Under the pieces are notes generated by a model. The model had not been told where the DNA came from. It saw only the letters and a list, made by a program, of their open reading frames with translations, and ran no database searches. A stretch of DNA of 64,000 nt from Tagetes erecta (taxonomy: Eukaryota; Streptophyta; Magnoliopsida; Asterales; Asteraceae), in contig CM061493.1 of assembly GCA_030867185.1 (NCBI GenBank), forward strand, positions 66,165,804 to 66,229,803, given 5' to 3'. Each line of letters opens with the position of its first letter. The first letter of the stretch is position 1. Positions 44,984 to 58,759 of this stretch are shown piece after piece. Position numbers and translations under genes: made by a program.

Positions 44984-45428
44984 GGATTTAGGGTCAGTAT
45001 TGTGCTTTCTTGTTCTTCCTTTATGATCTTTCTTGATGCCAAAAAAGTAAACATTGTAATTGTTTGTATCATTTCCTTTTGAACTTTTTTTATAATATAA
45101 TTTGTTATGTTTATCATTTTCACAAAACAGACCCTAATATGTTTCATAGTAAAAGATACAAAGTTGATGAAAACAGAATCACAGTAATACATTTAAAAGA
45201 AATATGTTTCTGATTGTAAGCAATATTACCAAGAACAATGCTACTTGCTTTCATTTGAGAAAATCAAGAAAGACTAAAATACATAAGTCGAGTAGATGAC
45301 GGTTTCCATCAGCAATGTGTTGCTTACAGAAACCGCGGTAGATTGTCCACTAAAAATTAATAACATTAAACTACCAAACCTTTTATCGTAAATGCACCAA
45401 GAACTATCAAACATCGACCTCTTGTTTT
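44984..45428. other. Convergent 3' ends of DUF247 and RSA1-like genes
   Basis: Both genes end here, on opposite strands, 445 bases apart. Poly(A)-type AT-rich words are present; no gene. Confidence 0.4.
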
Positions 45429-48400
45429 TCAGATGTCCATCCTCACCAGCTTATTGTATAGAATGCGATCATCCCTTCCAGTATTGCTTTCCAGCAATGC
45501 GCTTTGAACAAGATCCTGACACAAATATACAAGTCAAAACCGGAACTTTGGTAGCTTTTTATCCTTTTTTGAAGCTTAAAACTTTCTACTGGGACGATGT
45601 TTCTAACCTTGACATCTCTGTGAGACAAGAAACTCCCCAAATTATGGATGATCAACCGCATGTCTTCAACCTAAAAGGAAATGAAACTTAAATGTTAAAT
45701 AAACTTCCCCCATGTGTGAACTGTGAACAAAGCAGTGCTTCGAAGTTAAAATGATTAGATAAGAACTTGACTTACCCTAATGTGGCCAACTCGGTTGCGG
45801 TCAAAAAACCTGAAGGCCTGTTTCAGAATCCAACAGCAAAAACTTTTTTTTGGTTAATCAAAAGGAACTATGAAATCATTACAAAATATGATTTAAAAAG
45901 AACATGCCTGCAAAAGTTCCTTGTCAATGTGCTCTTTCTTTTTTATTTCCGGCTTTTCTTTTTCCTGTTCCTCTGCGTCTTCCAATTTAACACTCGGATT
46001 CCCAGTTTCTTTGGCACTCGCCTCTTGTTCATTTTTCGTATTTTCAGCGTTATCAACCATATCTTCATCTTCTTCAGGATCTTCGTCTGGATCTTCTTCA
46101 GGGTCTTCTTCCATATCCTCATCACCTTCTGATTTCGTACTTTCTGCCTTCTCAGTAACATCAGCTTCCATCTCAGTAGTAGTTTTCTCATCCTCTTTTT
46201 GTTCTTCCTGTGTTTCATTTTTAACTGATTTGCTTTCCCCTTCGGAACCATCAGTTTTTACACGCTTGGCAGACTTTTTCACCTTTTCCTTCTCCGCAAT
46301 TTCTTCCAACCGTCTCTTCTTTTCGTTTCTTTTAGCCACAAATTTGATTCTTAATTTCTGCGGTACATAAAACAACAAAAGAAATAAGATAAATGAGAAC
46401 GTAGCAGTAACAGTATAAAAAAATGAAGTGGTGTTATTGATTCAAACCAACCTGGAGAAATGTTAAAATCCGAGAACCCATTTGATACTGAAGCATTTCA
46501 TAAAATGTTTCAGCGAATAATGACAACTGCAATGGAAAAAAAATGAAGAAAATGCAACTTAAATCCATGTAATGAAATATAATATTTTAGTTTAAGAAAA
46601 TAATCAATACAAGCCAACAATCATACCTCAAATGTTGATTCTTCAATATCATTATCATCATAACCCAAAAGTGAATCCAGTGAAAGTGACAAAGAACGCA
46701 GCTGTCACAGAGAACGACAGTATCATGATGTAAGTACACATAACACAATATGATTACAAAAGCGCATTTGTAGTAAAAAAGCCACATACTTTAGAATCCT
46801 TGCTCCCTTTTGTTTGGAGAAACACCCCAGGATGCCGAGGAATCTCCTCCATCGTTTTCTTATCTTTGACTTCCTTGCCCTTTGATTCAGTTTTACCATC
46901 CTTCTCTTTTTTCACCTTCCCCTCTTTGGATTTCTCAACATCTTTCAACTTCTCATTATTTCCGTTATTAGCTTCCAATTTGGACAAAGAACCACTGTCC
47001 ACTTTGCCTTTACTCTCATCTTGTGCTTCGTTTTTGTTTTCAGTTTTATCTAAACTGCCCTCATCCTTGCTCGGCTCAGGGGTCACATTTGGAGCCTTTG
47101 TCTTTGAAGCTGCCTCATTGACTTCCACTTTGTCTTTGCCTTCCTGGTCAGCTAATGTTGCACTTTGCTCTACGCTAGTTATTCCTGCTTCCACTGCTAC
47201 TTTATCCTTATTGTTAGTGTTCTTAGCTACTACTTTTCTCTTCACAACCTTTTTGATTATTTTCTTTTTAATAGTTTTCTTCCCGCTCGTACCACTTGTT
47301 CCTACACTCTTTGGATTGTTTCCAGAAATCTCTTGCTCTTTAACAGGTTTCACCTCTGATTGTGTCCCCTCAACTTCTTTCTTAATAGTTACATCAGGAT
47401 TGTTTTCAACAATCGCTTGCTCTTTAACTGGTGTCACCTCTGATTGTGTCCCCTCGTCTTCTTTCTTGACAGTGACCTCTTTAACTGGTGTCACTTCAGA
47501 TTGTGTCCCTCCGCCTTCTTTCTTAACAATCTTCTTAACAGTTTTCTTAACAGGGACCTTTTTAGTAACTTTCTTTTTTGTGGAAGTCTTCACAGAAGGA
47601 TTATCAGTTGACTTTTCTTCTTGACCAGCTGCCTCCGTGTTTGTACTGGTTGTTTCTTCCACCTTTTTATTATCAATTGCATCACTTTGTTCAGCTACAT
47701 TTTCTTGTTTATCTTTTCCAATAACCTTCTTTTTTACAACTTTTCTTATTATTTTCTTCTTTCCACTTGGTGTCTTCTGGACAGCAGCAACTTCTTCTGC
47801 CTGTTTCTTTTCAGAATTATCTCCTTCAACTTTCTTCTCTGTTTCCGCACCACTTTCAGCTCCTTTTCCTGTCTCTTTTACCTTTCCTTTTGACTTTTCC
47901 TTGACTTTTGATGCAGACCCACCAGAAGCTTTCTTTTTTGTTGGTGTCTGATCCTTCTTCACATCTTCGGTTTTCTCAGGTTCCGAATCTGAAAAGAATC
48001 ACAAGTCATATAATCTCAAACTTTAACACTTACATAAAAGTAAAACAACCAATATCTTACCTTTCAAGCCATCCTTCTTTTCTCGAGAAGCCTGTGCAAT
48101 ACAGATTGAAGAAATAAAGTATAGTCCCAGATAATGACGCAACAAAAGGTTTCTTTCTTTTTACAATTAATTTATTCATCTCTTTTTCTATTTTACTTTA
48201 AATTGCACTTGAAATTTAAAAAAAAACAATATACCTCTCTCTTAAGAGCAAGCTGACGTTCTCGTTCAGCAATAGCTTTCTTGTGGGCAAGCCACTGATC
48301 CCTCCAAGCATCTATTGAAGGTAAACAATTTGATAAATCAGGAAGATAGAGAACAGTGACCTCCTTATGGCTAAAAAGCCCATCTTTTCCAACTCGGTCA

Positions 48401-51400
48401 TAATGAATCTACAAACAGAGACACATTATTAAAGTGCAATGTTAAATTCAACATACCAATTAAATAATTAAATGATTAACAAGCCAAGATTACCTCAAGG
48501 AAAGGATTCCAATGTTGGCAATTCTTTAAATCAAGTCCTGTGATGTCTTTGGCATGCCTACAACACATAAATTGATAATTTGATAATAAGAACTTGTAAG
48601 GATAATATCTAACGTGCAAAAGCAAACCTGATAGCCGTCTGAATCAGAGTAGACGTTTCAACTGAAGGATCAATGCCATCAACAGGTTCCCACAAGCCTC
48701 CAATTGCAATTAAAGAATTCCCATTTTTAAGACAAGCAAACCTAAGCATATTGCAAAAATGGGGAATTCGGTCGTCGTAATCTCTTTCAGATGATAGCTC
48801 TTCTAAAGCATTTTGGCTAAGCCCACTCATCAATATTACCTGAGTCAATTAATAAATCAAATACGGAATAATATTACAAACCATGAGATAACATATGACG
48901 CTTGCAGTAAGAGAGCAGCAAGAATATTTCAATCCAAAACCCATTTTTTCCTTGGTGGCTTAAGTTGGCCAAGTAATTTAACACTATAATATAATTATAT
49001 TCATATTGTCTAAAAGAAACCAACCTTTGCATTCCACCGAGTACTTCCATGCTCTGACTTTAGAGGGTTATCCACCATTGCTACAGCTGATGCCTCTTTA
49101 TGCTGAGTTTCCGCATCAACTTGATGAAATTCATGCTCAAAACTGTTTTGCCATAACAACTGGTTAATGTTTCAACTGAAGTGTAACATCTAAACTTATA
49201 CACTAAGATTAAGACATTGTTCAAACTTCAAATTATGTTTACGCCTAACAAATGATCACGTTAAAGTCAACAACAATCCACAATGAATGATTTTATTGCA
49301 TTAAGCAACTGTCCATCTTATCATCCTACATTCCTACACACTACACTAAACACTTCAGTAGAAAGTCATACAGCTATAAGCCTATGACTTGAGAGATACA
49401 AAAAAAAACATACCTGACAGGGACATTCAAAGAAACTTTTATATAGTCCCTTGACCAATTAACAATCACCTGGAACAATTTAGCAAATATTATTATATCA
49501 AATAGGAAGAAAGATAAGTAGCTGATGCAGAAGCATGGAATACCTTGGAACATTCTGGAGAAATAAACAGCCTAGGATATCGCTTATCAATAGACAAAAA
49601 ATCCCTCTCTGCCTCTACTAAACTGGAAGAATAAACCTGCAAACATTGCACTTCCAACCATTAAACATATATAAATATATACATGCGTGTGTTTGAAATC
49701 AGTGATAATTAGCCAAACACGTGTCACAAAACTCGATTGGCACATGCCTCACTAGAGCTCAAATCAGAATCAATAAAAGAGAAAGGACCCGGCAACAAGG
49801 ATAGTTCAGATAAAATCAGACAGCAAATTCACCCCAAATGACCTTAGTGCACCAAATTTCTACGATCTAAAAGCCCATAAGGAATTAAGGACTCCATGAG
49901 ATACAAAAATGAATCAGGGTTTGTGATGACCGATGAGCAACAAAAGAATGGCAAATGGTGCATTTTGAATTAAGAGAATGAATAACCAATGAAGAGACTT
50001 AGTTAAAGCAGCGTAACAGAAACAAATTAGGTTGTAATTCAACAGAGCAGAAAGATCAAAGCCACAGGAAAATTCACCACCTCAACCCAAGAAGAAAACG
50101 AAGTGGAAAAAAGACGGGGAACTTAAAATCATAGCTCTTATGTTCCTTTTGTTACCTTGCAGACATAGTCTCTTCGTTTCTCTTTGACAGGTGAGCGACG
50201 CCTTCAGGGTAACAGAACACAAAGTTAGCAGTTATTCATGAAGACTGCAAAACATAACTATAGCAGGCGCAAAAATAGAAAGCAAAATCCACCTATGTGG
50301 TGATTCCCGCCGATCCCTAGATATTCTTGGTGGGGACCGTTCACGCCTATCTCTATCTCTATCTCTCTCCTTTTCACGAATACGTTCACGTTCCCTTTTT
50401 CGTTGGCGTTCCCTTTCCCGTTCACGTTCTCTTTCCCGTTCCCTTTCACGTTCTCGTTCCCGTAAAAGCTCCCGACGACGTTCTTCATCTCTTCGATCAA
50501 GTTCCCGAGCACGTGCCATAATATCTGAGTCAAGGGTTGAACTATGAAGACCTTTTTTTGAACCATAGTCCCTGCCAGGAGGCAGGCTAACTCCATAACC
50601 GGGATTAGCAGGGCTATGAGCATACACAAGATCATCCATATCTCTCCGTGGGACCAAAGACGGGGCCACCCCTAATATTGATGGAGCATGTTGTGCACGA
50701 TGTGACAGCCCGGTTATCATTGATAAATTGCTAGGATCGGGATCGATTCTTGAACTATATTGCAGAAGTTCTTGACCCGTGTGACGAACATTAGCTGCTG
50801 CCCTTGCTGCTAGATAATCAGATTGTCTGCCAGAAATGTTTTTTCGCGACTTAGTGGATTGAAACAAATCAAAATATCAATATTTTTCTTCAATAGTTCT
50901 GTTTTAGAAAGTGGCAAGTGATGTAGAAAGAGTAAAGAAGCCATCAGGAATAAATATGCTCTTGCTCCTCATTCATTGCTAAGAAAATAACTCGAAGAAA
51001 ATTCATGGCCATGGTGTACAGTAGAAGACTAGATGTCATAAAATGGGCAGGGATGGCAGGTTGGGTAGCGGCTCAAAACGAACTCATGTCAAAACCGGTA
51101 ATTTCGGAAGTGGGTCAAAGCACGTCTTATCCAAAAAACTTTTATTAATAATAATTCATGTGTCAAATAGAGTTAAAAGATTCACATCATTTTGATGAAG
51201 ATCTATCTGTTTTAAATTAGACGCACAAAATGGCAAGTAGGTAAGGTGGAGTAATTGACCCAAACGAAAACTTTTTGTACAAATCGGGTTGGGTAGACCC
51301 AAGATGTTTTTTGCCCAAAACTTGAAGCATCTATTAAGATTTATTTTCAAACATGATTAAAAAATTAGACTACTTAATAATAAATTTTTATATTAACGAT

Positions 51401-53640
51401 CTGAGAGGTTTTGTCTATTACATATACACTATGGGCTCCTATTGACCCATTTCAAATGGGCCATTTGGCTTAATTCCTTTTTAATTAGCATTTTTTTGGT
51501 TTTACCAGTTAACTAGTTTGAGATTAAACGCAAACCAAATCATCCATTCATAAATAATTATTTCGAAATTGTTGCCTGTGTATGTTTTTAACAAAAAATG
51601 TACACAAGTAAACTAAAAGAAATTAGTCTGCATACAACATATGTGATATTTTACCTAGAACTCCCTTCAATAGAAGCAGATTGAAGTGTCTGAGCCTGTA
51701 GCAATTCTTTCCTGAGTGCTGATGCAGCATCCAGGCGATCATATATGTCCCCCTGTTTCAAAAATTATTCGACAGAAGACTATAAATACCATAGAGAACA
51801 AAAAAAAGCTTCCATAACTACAATAGACAACAGATTGCTGCACATTTAGAACAGATAGTAGATGTGGCAATTCCAACTGGTAACATGCAAAGGAGTAGAT
51901 TTGTCTCACACGTTTCAAGTTAAATGAATTGGCTTAAAAGAGAAGCAACCCAGATGAATCAAATGGGTTGGAGTTGCCTAAAGTATATTTTAACTAATAC
52001 AACCTTCTATAGTTTTATTTAAAGAGTTAGATTATTATCATCATAATAAAAGTATTTCTTAACGGTAATGAAATGCAATAAGTAAATATGATAAAGAACA
52101 AGAAAGTGTTGGTAAAACAAACCCCACCTGGTCCTGTTCAACCACTGAAAAAACAACACACTTCAACCTAAACCCAATTTAGCCCATTACCCAGCCCGCT
52201 CATCTTGTGACCTCTAAAAAATTACAGCTGCCTATGTAAGAAAAATTTATGATTTTAAAGAACCTGATGTTGATGATGACTATAAGCAACTGAATCAGCA
52301 AACCGAGCACTTGGCTCATTTTGTGAATCACGAACAGAATACAGGTGCCTATCGTGTGATGAATGATCAGAAACCTCGCCCTTTTTACCATACTTTTGAC
52401 TAACACCAGTTGACTCTTGCATGGTAGAACCATAACCAGTTCGACCTTCCAAACCAGATGATCCAGATCCTTTAGCACTTGCACCAGGCGTCTGCAGAAG
52501 TAAACATAGATTTTACACGCAATTATGCTTGGGAAACATAAAACTTACCCTTCCCCGACCACAATTTTTTTTTGGTTGAGATTTATACTCATTTACTGGG
52601 TTCCGTTGTTGTTGTCAGTATATAAAACCTTTTATCATGTACCATCCACTAAGAGATGAAAATTTATCCAAAATACCATATCATATATTGACTGACCTGT
52701 ACAGCACTGCTGAGTGCCATTGAACCATACACAGAAGCATATTGACCACCATAATGAGCTCCAGCGGACGGATGAGCAGCTAACATTGCTGCATGTCGAG
52801 ACGACATTGACATCTGAGAGGCCCCACCATCAGACCCCAACTTCACCAAAACAAAAGTGAAGTCAGTGACAAAATCAAGTATTCAAGTTAATAGCGAAAT
52901 TACATATTTCACCAAAAAATGAACTTTTTGGCATTGCTATAAACCCAAGTTTCCTTAATATAAATTCATTCGCATTTTGTGCTAATCACATAATGATACT
53001 CAATTTCTCTTTATCTTAACTCACACTATCTTCAAAATTTATCTAAAGTTTGTTTGAATGTATTTTTTGGGTGTTCCATAACAATAAAGCAACAAAACCT
53101 TGTAGATAATACATCAGTAATAACCTAACGTTCTTTACCCCTCAAACGACAGGCTATTTTTTAACCTTTACATTTCAAGCAATAACCTTTTTCTAACCAA
53201 GTGAGTCTCGCAATACCTATACAAGCTGAGTTCTTTTTCTCACAAGTCACAACAACTTACATCTATGATTACTTTTGTACACATCAATTGCATTGCGATC
53301 CCCTAGGCTAATCATCGATGGTCCAATCAAAAAATCAAGTTCTTTTTCTTTCAATGTAATGTATTATGATAAGTAGCAGTTCACAGTCAGTCAGTCACAC
53401 ATTTAAAGTGTTAATTGCCTATGGCTATCTACGGTTCTAAAGATCCTATCTTCTGTTTGATGCCATATAAACCATTCAAAGTCAATATACACTATACAGA
53501 TTATAACAAAAAAAAACAGTTACACATCAAGCTAAGAGTTAATATATAAATCTTACATTTTGACCATAAGCAGATTGACCAGAGTAAGGCTGTTGTTGTT
53601 GCTGCTGCCCATAAGTATTATTCCCTCTTGAAGGATACAT
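45429..53640 (-). CDS. RSA1: RSA1/CCAR1-like nuclear calcium-binding protein
   Basis: I read 20 coding exons that join in frame to 1290 residues: 53640-53557, 52840-52697, 52491-52264, 51752-51655, 50826-50293, 50201-50156, 49636-49544, 49469-49414, 49142-49025, 48839-48628, 48557-48494, 48408-48235, 48091-48061, 47988-46790, 46701-46627, 46526-46452, 46357-45908, 45817-45776, 45670-45608, 45515-45429. Order: Gln-rich start (MYPSRGNNTYGQQQQQQPYS), Ser/Gly-rich region, long RE/RD charged repeat (about 290-350), DBC1/CARP1 Nudix-like domain (about 375-590), very Lys/Glu-rich tail with repeated TQSEVTPVKE, acidic EEDPDEDPEED tract, and one EF-hand loop (DRNRVGHIRVED, about 1233-1244). It matches Arabidopsis SHORT ROOT IN SALT MEDIUM 1, a nuclear Ca2+-binding partner of a bHLH factor in salt response. 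One intron, after 45908, has a GC donor. An acceptor-like TTTTCAG just upstream of the ATG suggests a 5' UTR intron. Confidence 0.87.
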
Positions 53641-55795
53641 CCTACACAAACTGAAAATTTCAGGAAAAAAAATGTAATAAAATTACGCAATTTAAACATG
53701 TACAGCTCTAATAATCGTATTATCAGTTTCATAATTGATAATTTAGCTTATTGAAAGAATGAAATTGTGGATTGAAATTGGGGGAATTAGTTTCGAAACA
53801 CAATCGAAGCCTAAGCCCAAAATTCGATGTTGTAAAACAAAATTGAAGAAGTATAGCGAGAATTGTGTTATGAGATGTGAACACCGGCGACGGTGAAGAG
53901 ATTTACCGGTGGCCGATTAGAGGAATTGATGGTAGATGAGATTGATTAGAGGAGTTGTGTTTGTTTGTTGTTTGTTGTGTGTTGGGTTATTTGGGGGAAA
54001 AACCTTGGAGGTTGGAGCCCTACCCGGATCTCTTTTTGGCCCGAATAACCTTGGGCCTACTTAGAGTTTTCCTTTCTTTTAATGATTGCGGTTTTAAAGC
54101 ACTCTCACGTAAACCCGAAACGTTAATAACGTTAAAAGGTTACGGTAAATGAAATGGTGTTTTAGTCGTTATGTAATTTATTGAAATAGTTAAGAGTTAA
54201 ACTAGTTTTTCATGTAGCGTCATAGTGTTGTTAAATGACAACATAATAACACAACTAGTAAACTCTATTCAACGACTCCTTTCATTCTCTCACCAAGAGA
54301 GTGTGTCATGCAGTTGTTTACTGAAATTTACCTAAAAGTATCTTAAAAAACCATTGAAACCCACTCTGACTTAGCCTAAGTCGGTTAGCGCAAGGCTAAC
54401 CTAAAACTTAAATTTTGAGATCTCGGGCTTCTCCTGTTTTGGATTATAGCGTTCGTAATTCAAATTAGAGTGTTGATGAGTTTTGTAGTTGTTGTAAAGA
54501 TACTTTAGCGAACGTAAGCTTTCTCCAACTATATTTCTTGTTTTCATTCTCTAGCTTTCTCCAACTATGTTTCTTGCTTTTATTCTCTAGCATAACACGT
54601 CATGGTTTTATGTGGGCAATGCTTGTAACATGCAGCATGTTAAACACAAAATCACCTTGTTTTCAAACAAACTTATCAAAACTAATGTGACCAGGAGGAA
54701 CAAGAAATGCTTATAATACTAGTCTAACAGTGTGTACATGGGTTCTGCCCATTACTACCGATCAGATTGGAATCAATTTCTTTTACCACCCCATACATAT
54801 AATATTTATGAGTCTTAACTCATTTTACAAGTTATCAACTTGAATGCCTTTATGATCGAAACTTACTACTTCACTGTAAACAACCATATATATAAACAAA
54901 GACAATTTAGTTTCTTTAAACACTATCTACTTTTATAACATTTTGACTTTTTATGATATTGCAATTTTTGAGTTAGTTAGCTACATATATGCTAACTTAG
55001 TTTGTTTAGGAGCTAAAACACCTAAAATAAATAAGAAACACATACACAACCGAAATCAATTTTTTTAAATATCCAAAAGCAAGTTTTTTTAATAATCGAA
55101 TACCAGATTTTTTTAACACTCAAAACCTAACATGGTCCATACCTAATCTTGAATATCCGAAATCAGTTACACATGGTATGCTTTTTTTCTTCTGAAACCA
55201 AAACAAACCCCGGTGTCACTAATCCACAGTTTCTCGACACTACCCAATTTATTATTTAACAATAATACCCGGAACCGGTTTCATACCCGAAACCCTCATT
55301 AAATTACCTAAAATTTACAGCCTAGTTGGTACGTTTGTAAGTTAGGTAACATAGTTTTATGATCATTTGGTGGAATGGTGACAGTAAAGCATCAAATGCT
55401 TATATGATTCGCACTTTTTCCTCAATCTCTTCTTTATTCCTTCACCACCAAATAAATACATAAATCAACAACCGAATGTTATTGTTGATTGACAGATACA
55501 TGAAATCAAAGCAGCAAATAATTCACCAACTTGCTACATTTCACCAATCATTCAATTTTCTTGATTTAGGGCTCAAACAAGATTATTTCAGTTCCGATTC
55601 ATCGATTATACGCTCATCTCTTTCTGAAATCGGTTCGATCTGAAGCTCTTGTTGATGATTTCAATGAAAAGTTTAGTTTTTTATTCATTTCGGTGTTGTT
55701 TTTATCTGATTTGAGAATATACTCAACCTAGGGTTTGAAATTGGTATTTTTTTTCGTTTTACAAATTGGGAGTATAAGAATTGAATGGTTGCGTG
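53641..55795. other. Divergent intergenic region
   Basis: It separates the RSA1-like gene (minus) from the SANT/DUF3755 gene (plus). 53641-53960 is probably the 5' UTR and promoter of the former; 55540-55795 carries the 5' UTR of the latter. A short direct repeat (CTAGCTTTCTCCAACTATRTTTCTTG, seen in two versions near 54509-54580) occurs between. No gene is supported. Confidence 0.45.
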
Positions 55796-58336
55796 ATGGA
55801 TACGGGGTTTTACAATCGACAAACATCTGGTTTGAATCAAGCAGCTATATGTTTTCAATTTAGTTCAACTGATAACAAATCTGAGATGAGTTTGATGAGG
55901 GGTTTACAGAGAATTAACAGTGCAGGAAGCTTGAATTTTTCGGGGAATTCGTCGTTTACAGGAATTGGGAATTCATGTGATTCTGTTGTGGTTGATTCGG
56001 TACCCGAATCGAAGGTTCGAACGGGGTTGGATGTTGAGTGGTCAGTTGAAGAACAGTATAAGCTAGAAGAAGCACTTCCGAAGTATGTTAATTTTTTGTT
56101 CCAATTGAATAAGTGTAAACTATATTGTGTTTGATTTGTATGTGTTTGACATTGTTTAATGTGTTTAATACATTTAGGTATGCTAATGAGCCTGGTATTA
56201 TAAGATATGTCAAGATTGCTGCTACATTGCGTAATAAAACCGTTCGAGATGTTGCACTGAGGTGTAGGTGGATGGGGGTGAGCTTGTCATCTTTTCTTTT
56301 AGTGATATCTTGATTTCGTTTCATTGATTAAAACATGTTACGTATCTTTGGTTTTAAAAAGCACGTTTAGCAGACCGGCTCAACTTTTTTGGAGACCTAA
56401 AAAAAGTAATGTTTTTTTGCTTTGGATCTTAACATGTGGGAATACGATACAATGGCATATATTTTTTATACGATTTCTAAAAGGCACACAAGCGCACGTA
56501 TTATTGATTTATTGTTGGAGTGAGTTTAGTGAAAGGAAAACGTTTTCGAGTATAAGAATGTATGACTATAAAAATCGGATCTTTACTAAGATGGCATCAT
56601 TGGCAGAAAAAACGAAGGAAACAAGAGGAACTGAACGTGTGGAAGAAGACCAAAGATAAGAAGGTATAGCCATGCATAATGTAATGTAATTTATGGTAAC
56701 TAAAGTAGTTAAAACTAAAGAGTTATAGCCATGTCTAATTGTGTATATATTGGGAAACCATGTATTATGCGGCTCAAATTAGAATAATGGCGTAATTGGG
56801 GATTTCTGGTTTGTTTTACACAACATTAGAAACGCACAACGCTTATAGGATAATGAGGGCTTTGATATGGTCAGGTACTCGGCCACACTTACATGAGATG
56901 ATTTTTGCAAGATTCCAAGATAATAATTAAGAACTTGCTTGTAAGAACTAAGGTCTAATACTCTGTTTACATTGAGATCAAATACTCTCTTTCACCCTCC
57001 ATCAGTGATATATCACTATTACAATACTCATCATGTCATTTATTCAGGATAAGTTGATGGAATCGCCCTTGAAGACAAGTGTACGATCATATTCAACGAT
57101 TAACGTGGCTCCATTTTCGGTTTCAACGAATCATTGGCCCCGGAGTGTTGGTACGCATGTAGAAGGTCGGTATCTATTCTCATCACTGATAATAGAAGCA
57201 AATTAGGATATTATTTTTTATCAGGAATTGTATTTATTGAATTTTTTTGATGGTTTTATTGACATGATGACTATTTATTGTATTTGTTTAAACAGCATTA
57301 CACGGCTCGATAAGACAATTGTTAGAACAGAACAACCAAGTTCTTGGTCAGATCTCAACTAATATGTGTGGACTAAGGGTAAGTAATATGTGTCTTATGT
57401 CTGTGTGTTCTTGAATATCTTCAGTTTAAAAGAATGATCATGCTTCTTGCGGCTTAGAATTTTCTATGGTTGAGTAGTCTTTAGCTGATGCATTACAACA
57501 TCAATCAACAGCTGCAGGACAATGTTGACCTCTTTAGCCAGATGAAGAACAATATAACTGCCATCTTAAACGAGTACGTGAGATATTCATAAACCGGTAT
57601 AAGAGGTGGCAAAATGGGTGGGTCGTGTAACAAGTCACCCAAATCAGGGTTGTGTCAAAACTAGTAACTTTAGTAGTAAGAAATGATTCAGATTGATTCC
57701 AAACCATTTTTTTTACTTTTACTCGTTTGACCCGCTAAAGATAAAACACAAACCAAATTAAACCGTTCATGAGAAAATAGGATGATAAATAAGGGATGTT
57801 TTTTTTGGCTAATAATTCTACTTTCTTGCAGCATGAGATGCATACCTGGGCCGCCACTGCCTGTAACATTAAACGAGGATCTTGTTAATAGCATTATCTC
57901 CTTTAAAAGCGAGGTACCATCTTTTCAAGCTTATATCTTTACGTCTATTGAAGGTTTCTTGGGATCCACTCAATTGAGAGCCAGTTTTTTCTTGAGTACA
58001 AAAAGTACCGTGGTTTGCATTGATGCACTTTTTTCATTTTCTCTCATTAACCACTTTTTCCTTGAGTATAAAAAGTACAAAATAAGGAAAATGGGATAAA
58101 TGCATTAATGCACCCCATCGTACTTTTTGTACTCAAGAAAAAACCGGTTCTCCTTTGAGAGTGCCTCAAGATTTCTTTTCCTGAATTAATGGTTTTCAAT
58201 ATACCTTTTAACAACTCTTGAATTTTGGGAGTAATTCATGAAATACTTACATAGTTTGTGTTTGACAAACCGACAGACAATGATGTTCCCCTCATCAGGC
58301 AGGATGAATATGAAACAAGAACCACGATGCTGGTGA
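55796..58336 (+). CDS. SANT/Myb-like protein with DUF3755
   Basis: Eight exons joined in frame give 282 residues: 55796-56082, 56178-56277, 56607-56663, 57048-57165, 57296-57378, 57512-57573, 57832-57913, 58277-58336. The ATG at 55796 (MDTGFYNRQTSG) is the first in frame. The middle has a SANT/Myb-like module (VEWSVEEQYKLEEALPKYANEP... LRNKTVRDVALRCRWM), then a basic KKRRKQEE stretch and a C-terminal helical region typical of DUF3755 (LLEQNNQVLGQISTNM, LQDNVDLFSQMKNNITAILNDM, PLPVTLNEDLVNSI). It resembles Arabidopsis At3g07565-type nuclear proteins. Related SANT proteins have been linked to histone deacetylase complexes; for this one that is inference. The last exon (TMMFPSSGRMN...) is the least certain; a foldback repeat sits in intron 7. 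Confidence 0.83.
57952..58175. repeat. Foldback (inverted repeat) in intron 7 of the SANT gene
   Basis: Two arms of about 75 bases face each other. Left arm: TTTTTTCTTGAGTACAAAAAG and GTTTGCATTGATGCA; right arm: TGCATTAATGCACCCC and CTTTTTGTACTCAAGAAAAAA. The outer ends also pair (CACTCAATTGAGAG with CTCCTTTGAGAGTG). An extra TTTTTCCTTGAGTATAAAAAG copy lies between them. It looks like a MITE or a small stem-loop element. Confidence 0.6.
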
Positions 58337-58759
58337 GAGATGGTTTCATCAGTTTATAGTTTTCTCCAAGTACAGAATTGAATCCGCTTCAAAGTCAACG
58401 GTCAACAGGTTTTCACCCTCCGACTTTTCTCATCAAGAAGAAAACTTTATAATGACTATTGGGTTTTTTTCGTTGAAACTGTATCGATTGCCTATTTGAA
58501 TCCAAACCCAAAATAAACAGGTTTGTATAAAGCTAAGAATGTTTAGCTTGCTGCTTAAATCGAGTGTAGCCATTGGATAACCGCGTTTCTACCGTATTTG
58601 AGTGATAATTAGCAAGGGGAATCCATCATCTTCATTGGTCAATTTCATTTTCAATTATCAAATACAAGTCTAAATGGGTCAGTTATGGTTTTATTAAAAT
58701 ACATAAACTATTTCTTAGCACACACAATAAGAGAATGTAGATCCTGATGAGTAAACTAA
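58337..58759. other. Convergent 3' ends of the SANT and LRR receptor genes
   Basis: The two genes end on opposite strands about 420 bases apart. Only UTR-like sequence is seen. Confidence 0.4.

Noticed and set aside
45921..46370. Plus-strand Ser-rich 149-codon frame
   Set aside because: Antisense image of the acidic exon of the RSA1-like gene.
46800..47893. Long plus-strand frames opposite the RSA1-like gene (Ser/Phe/Leu-rich)
   Set aside because: They are antisense images of Lys/Glu-rich coding exons, which are naturally free of stops on the other strand.
50390..50470. Regular short repeats resembling an array
   Set aside because: They encode the Arg-Glu repeat of the RSA1-like protein; no spacer structure, so not a CRISPR-like array.
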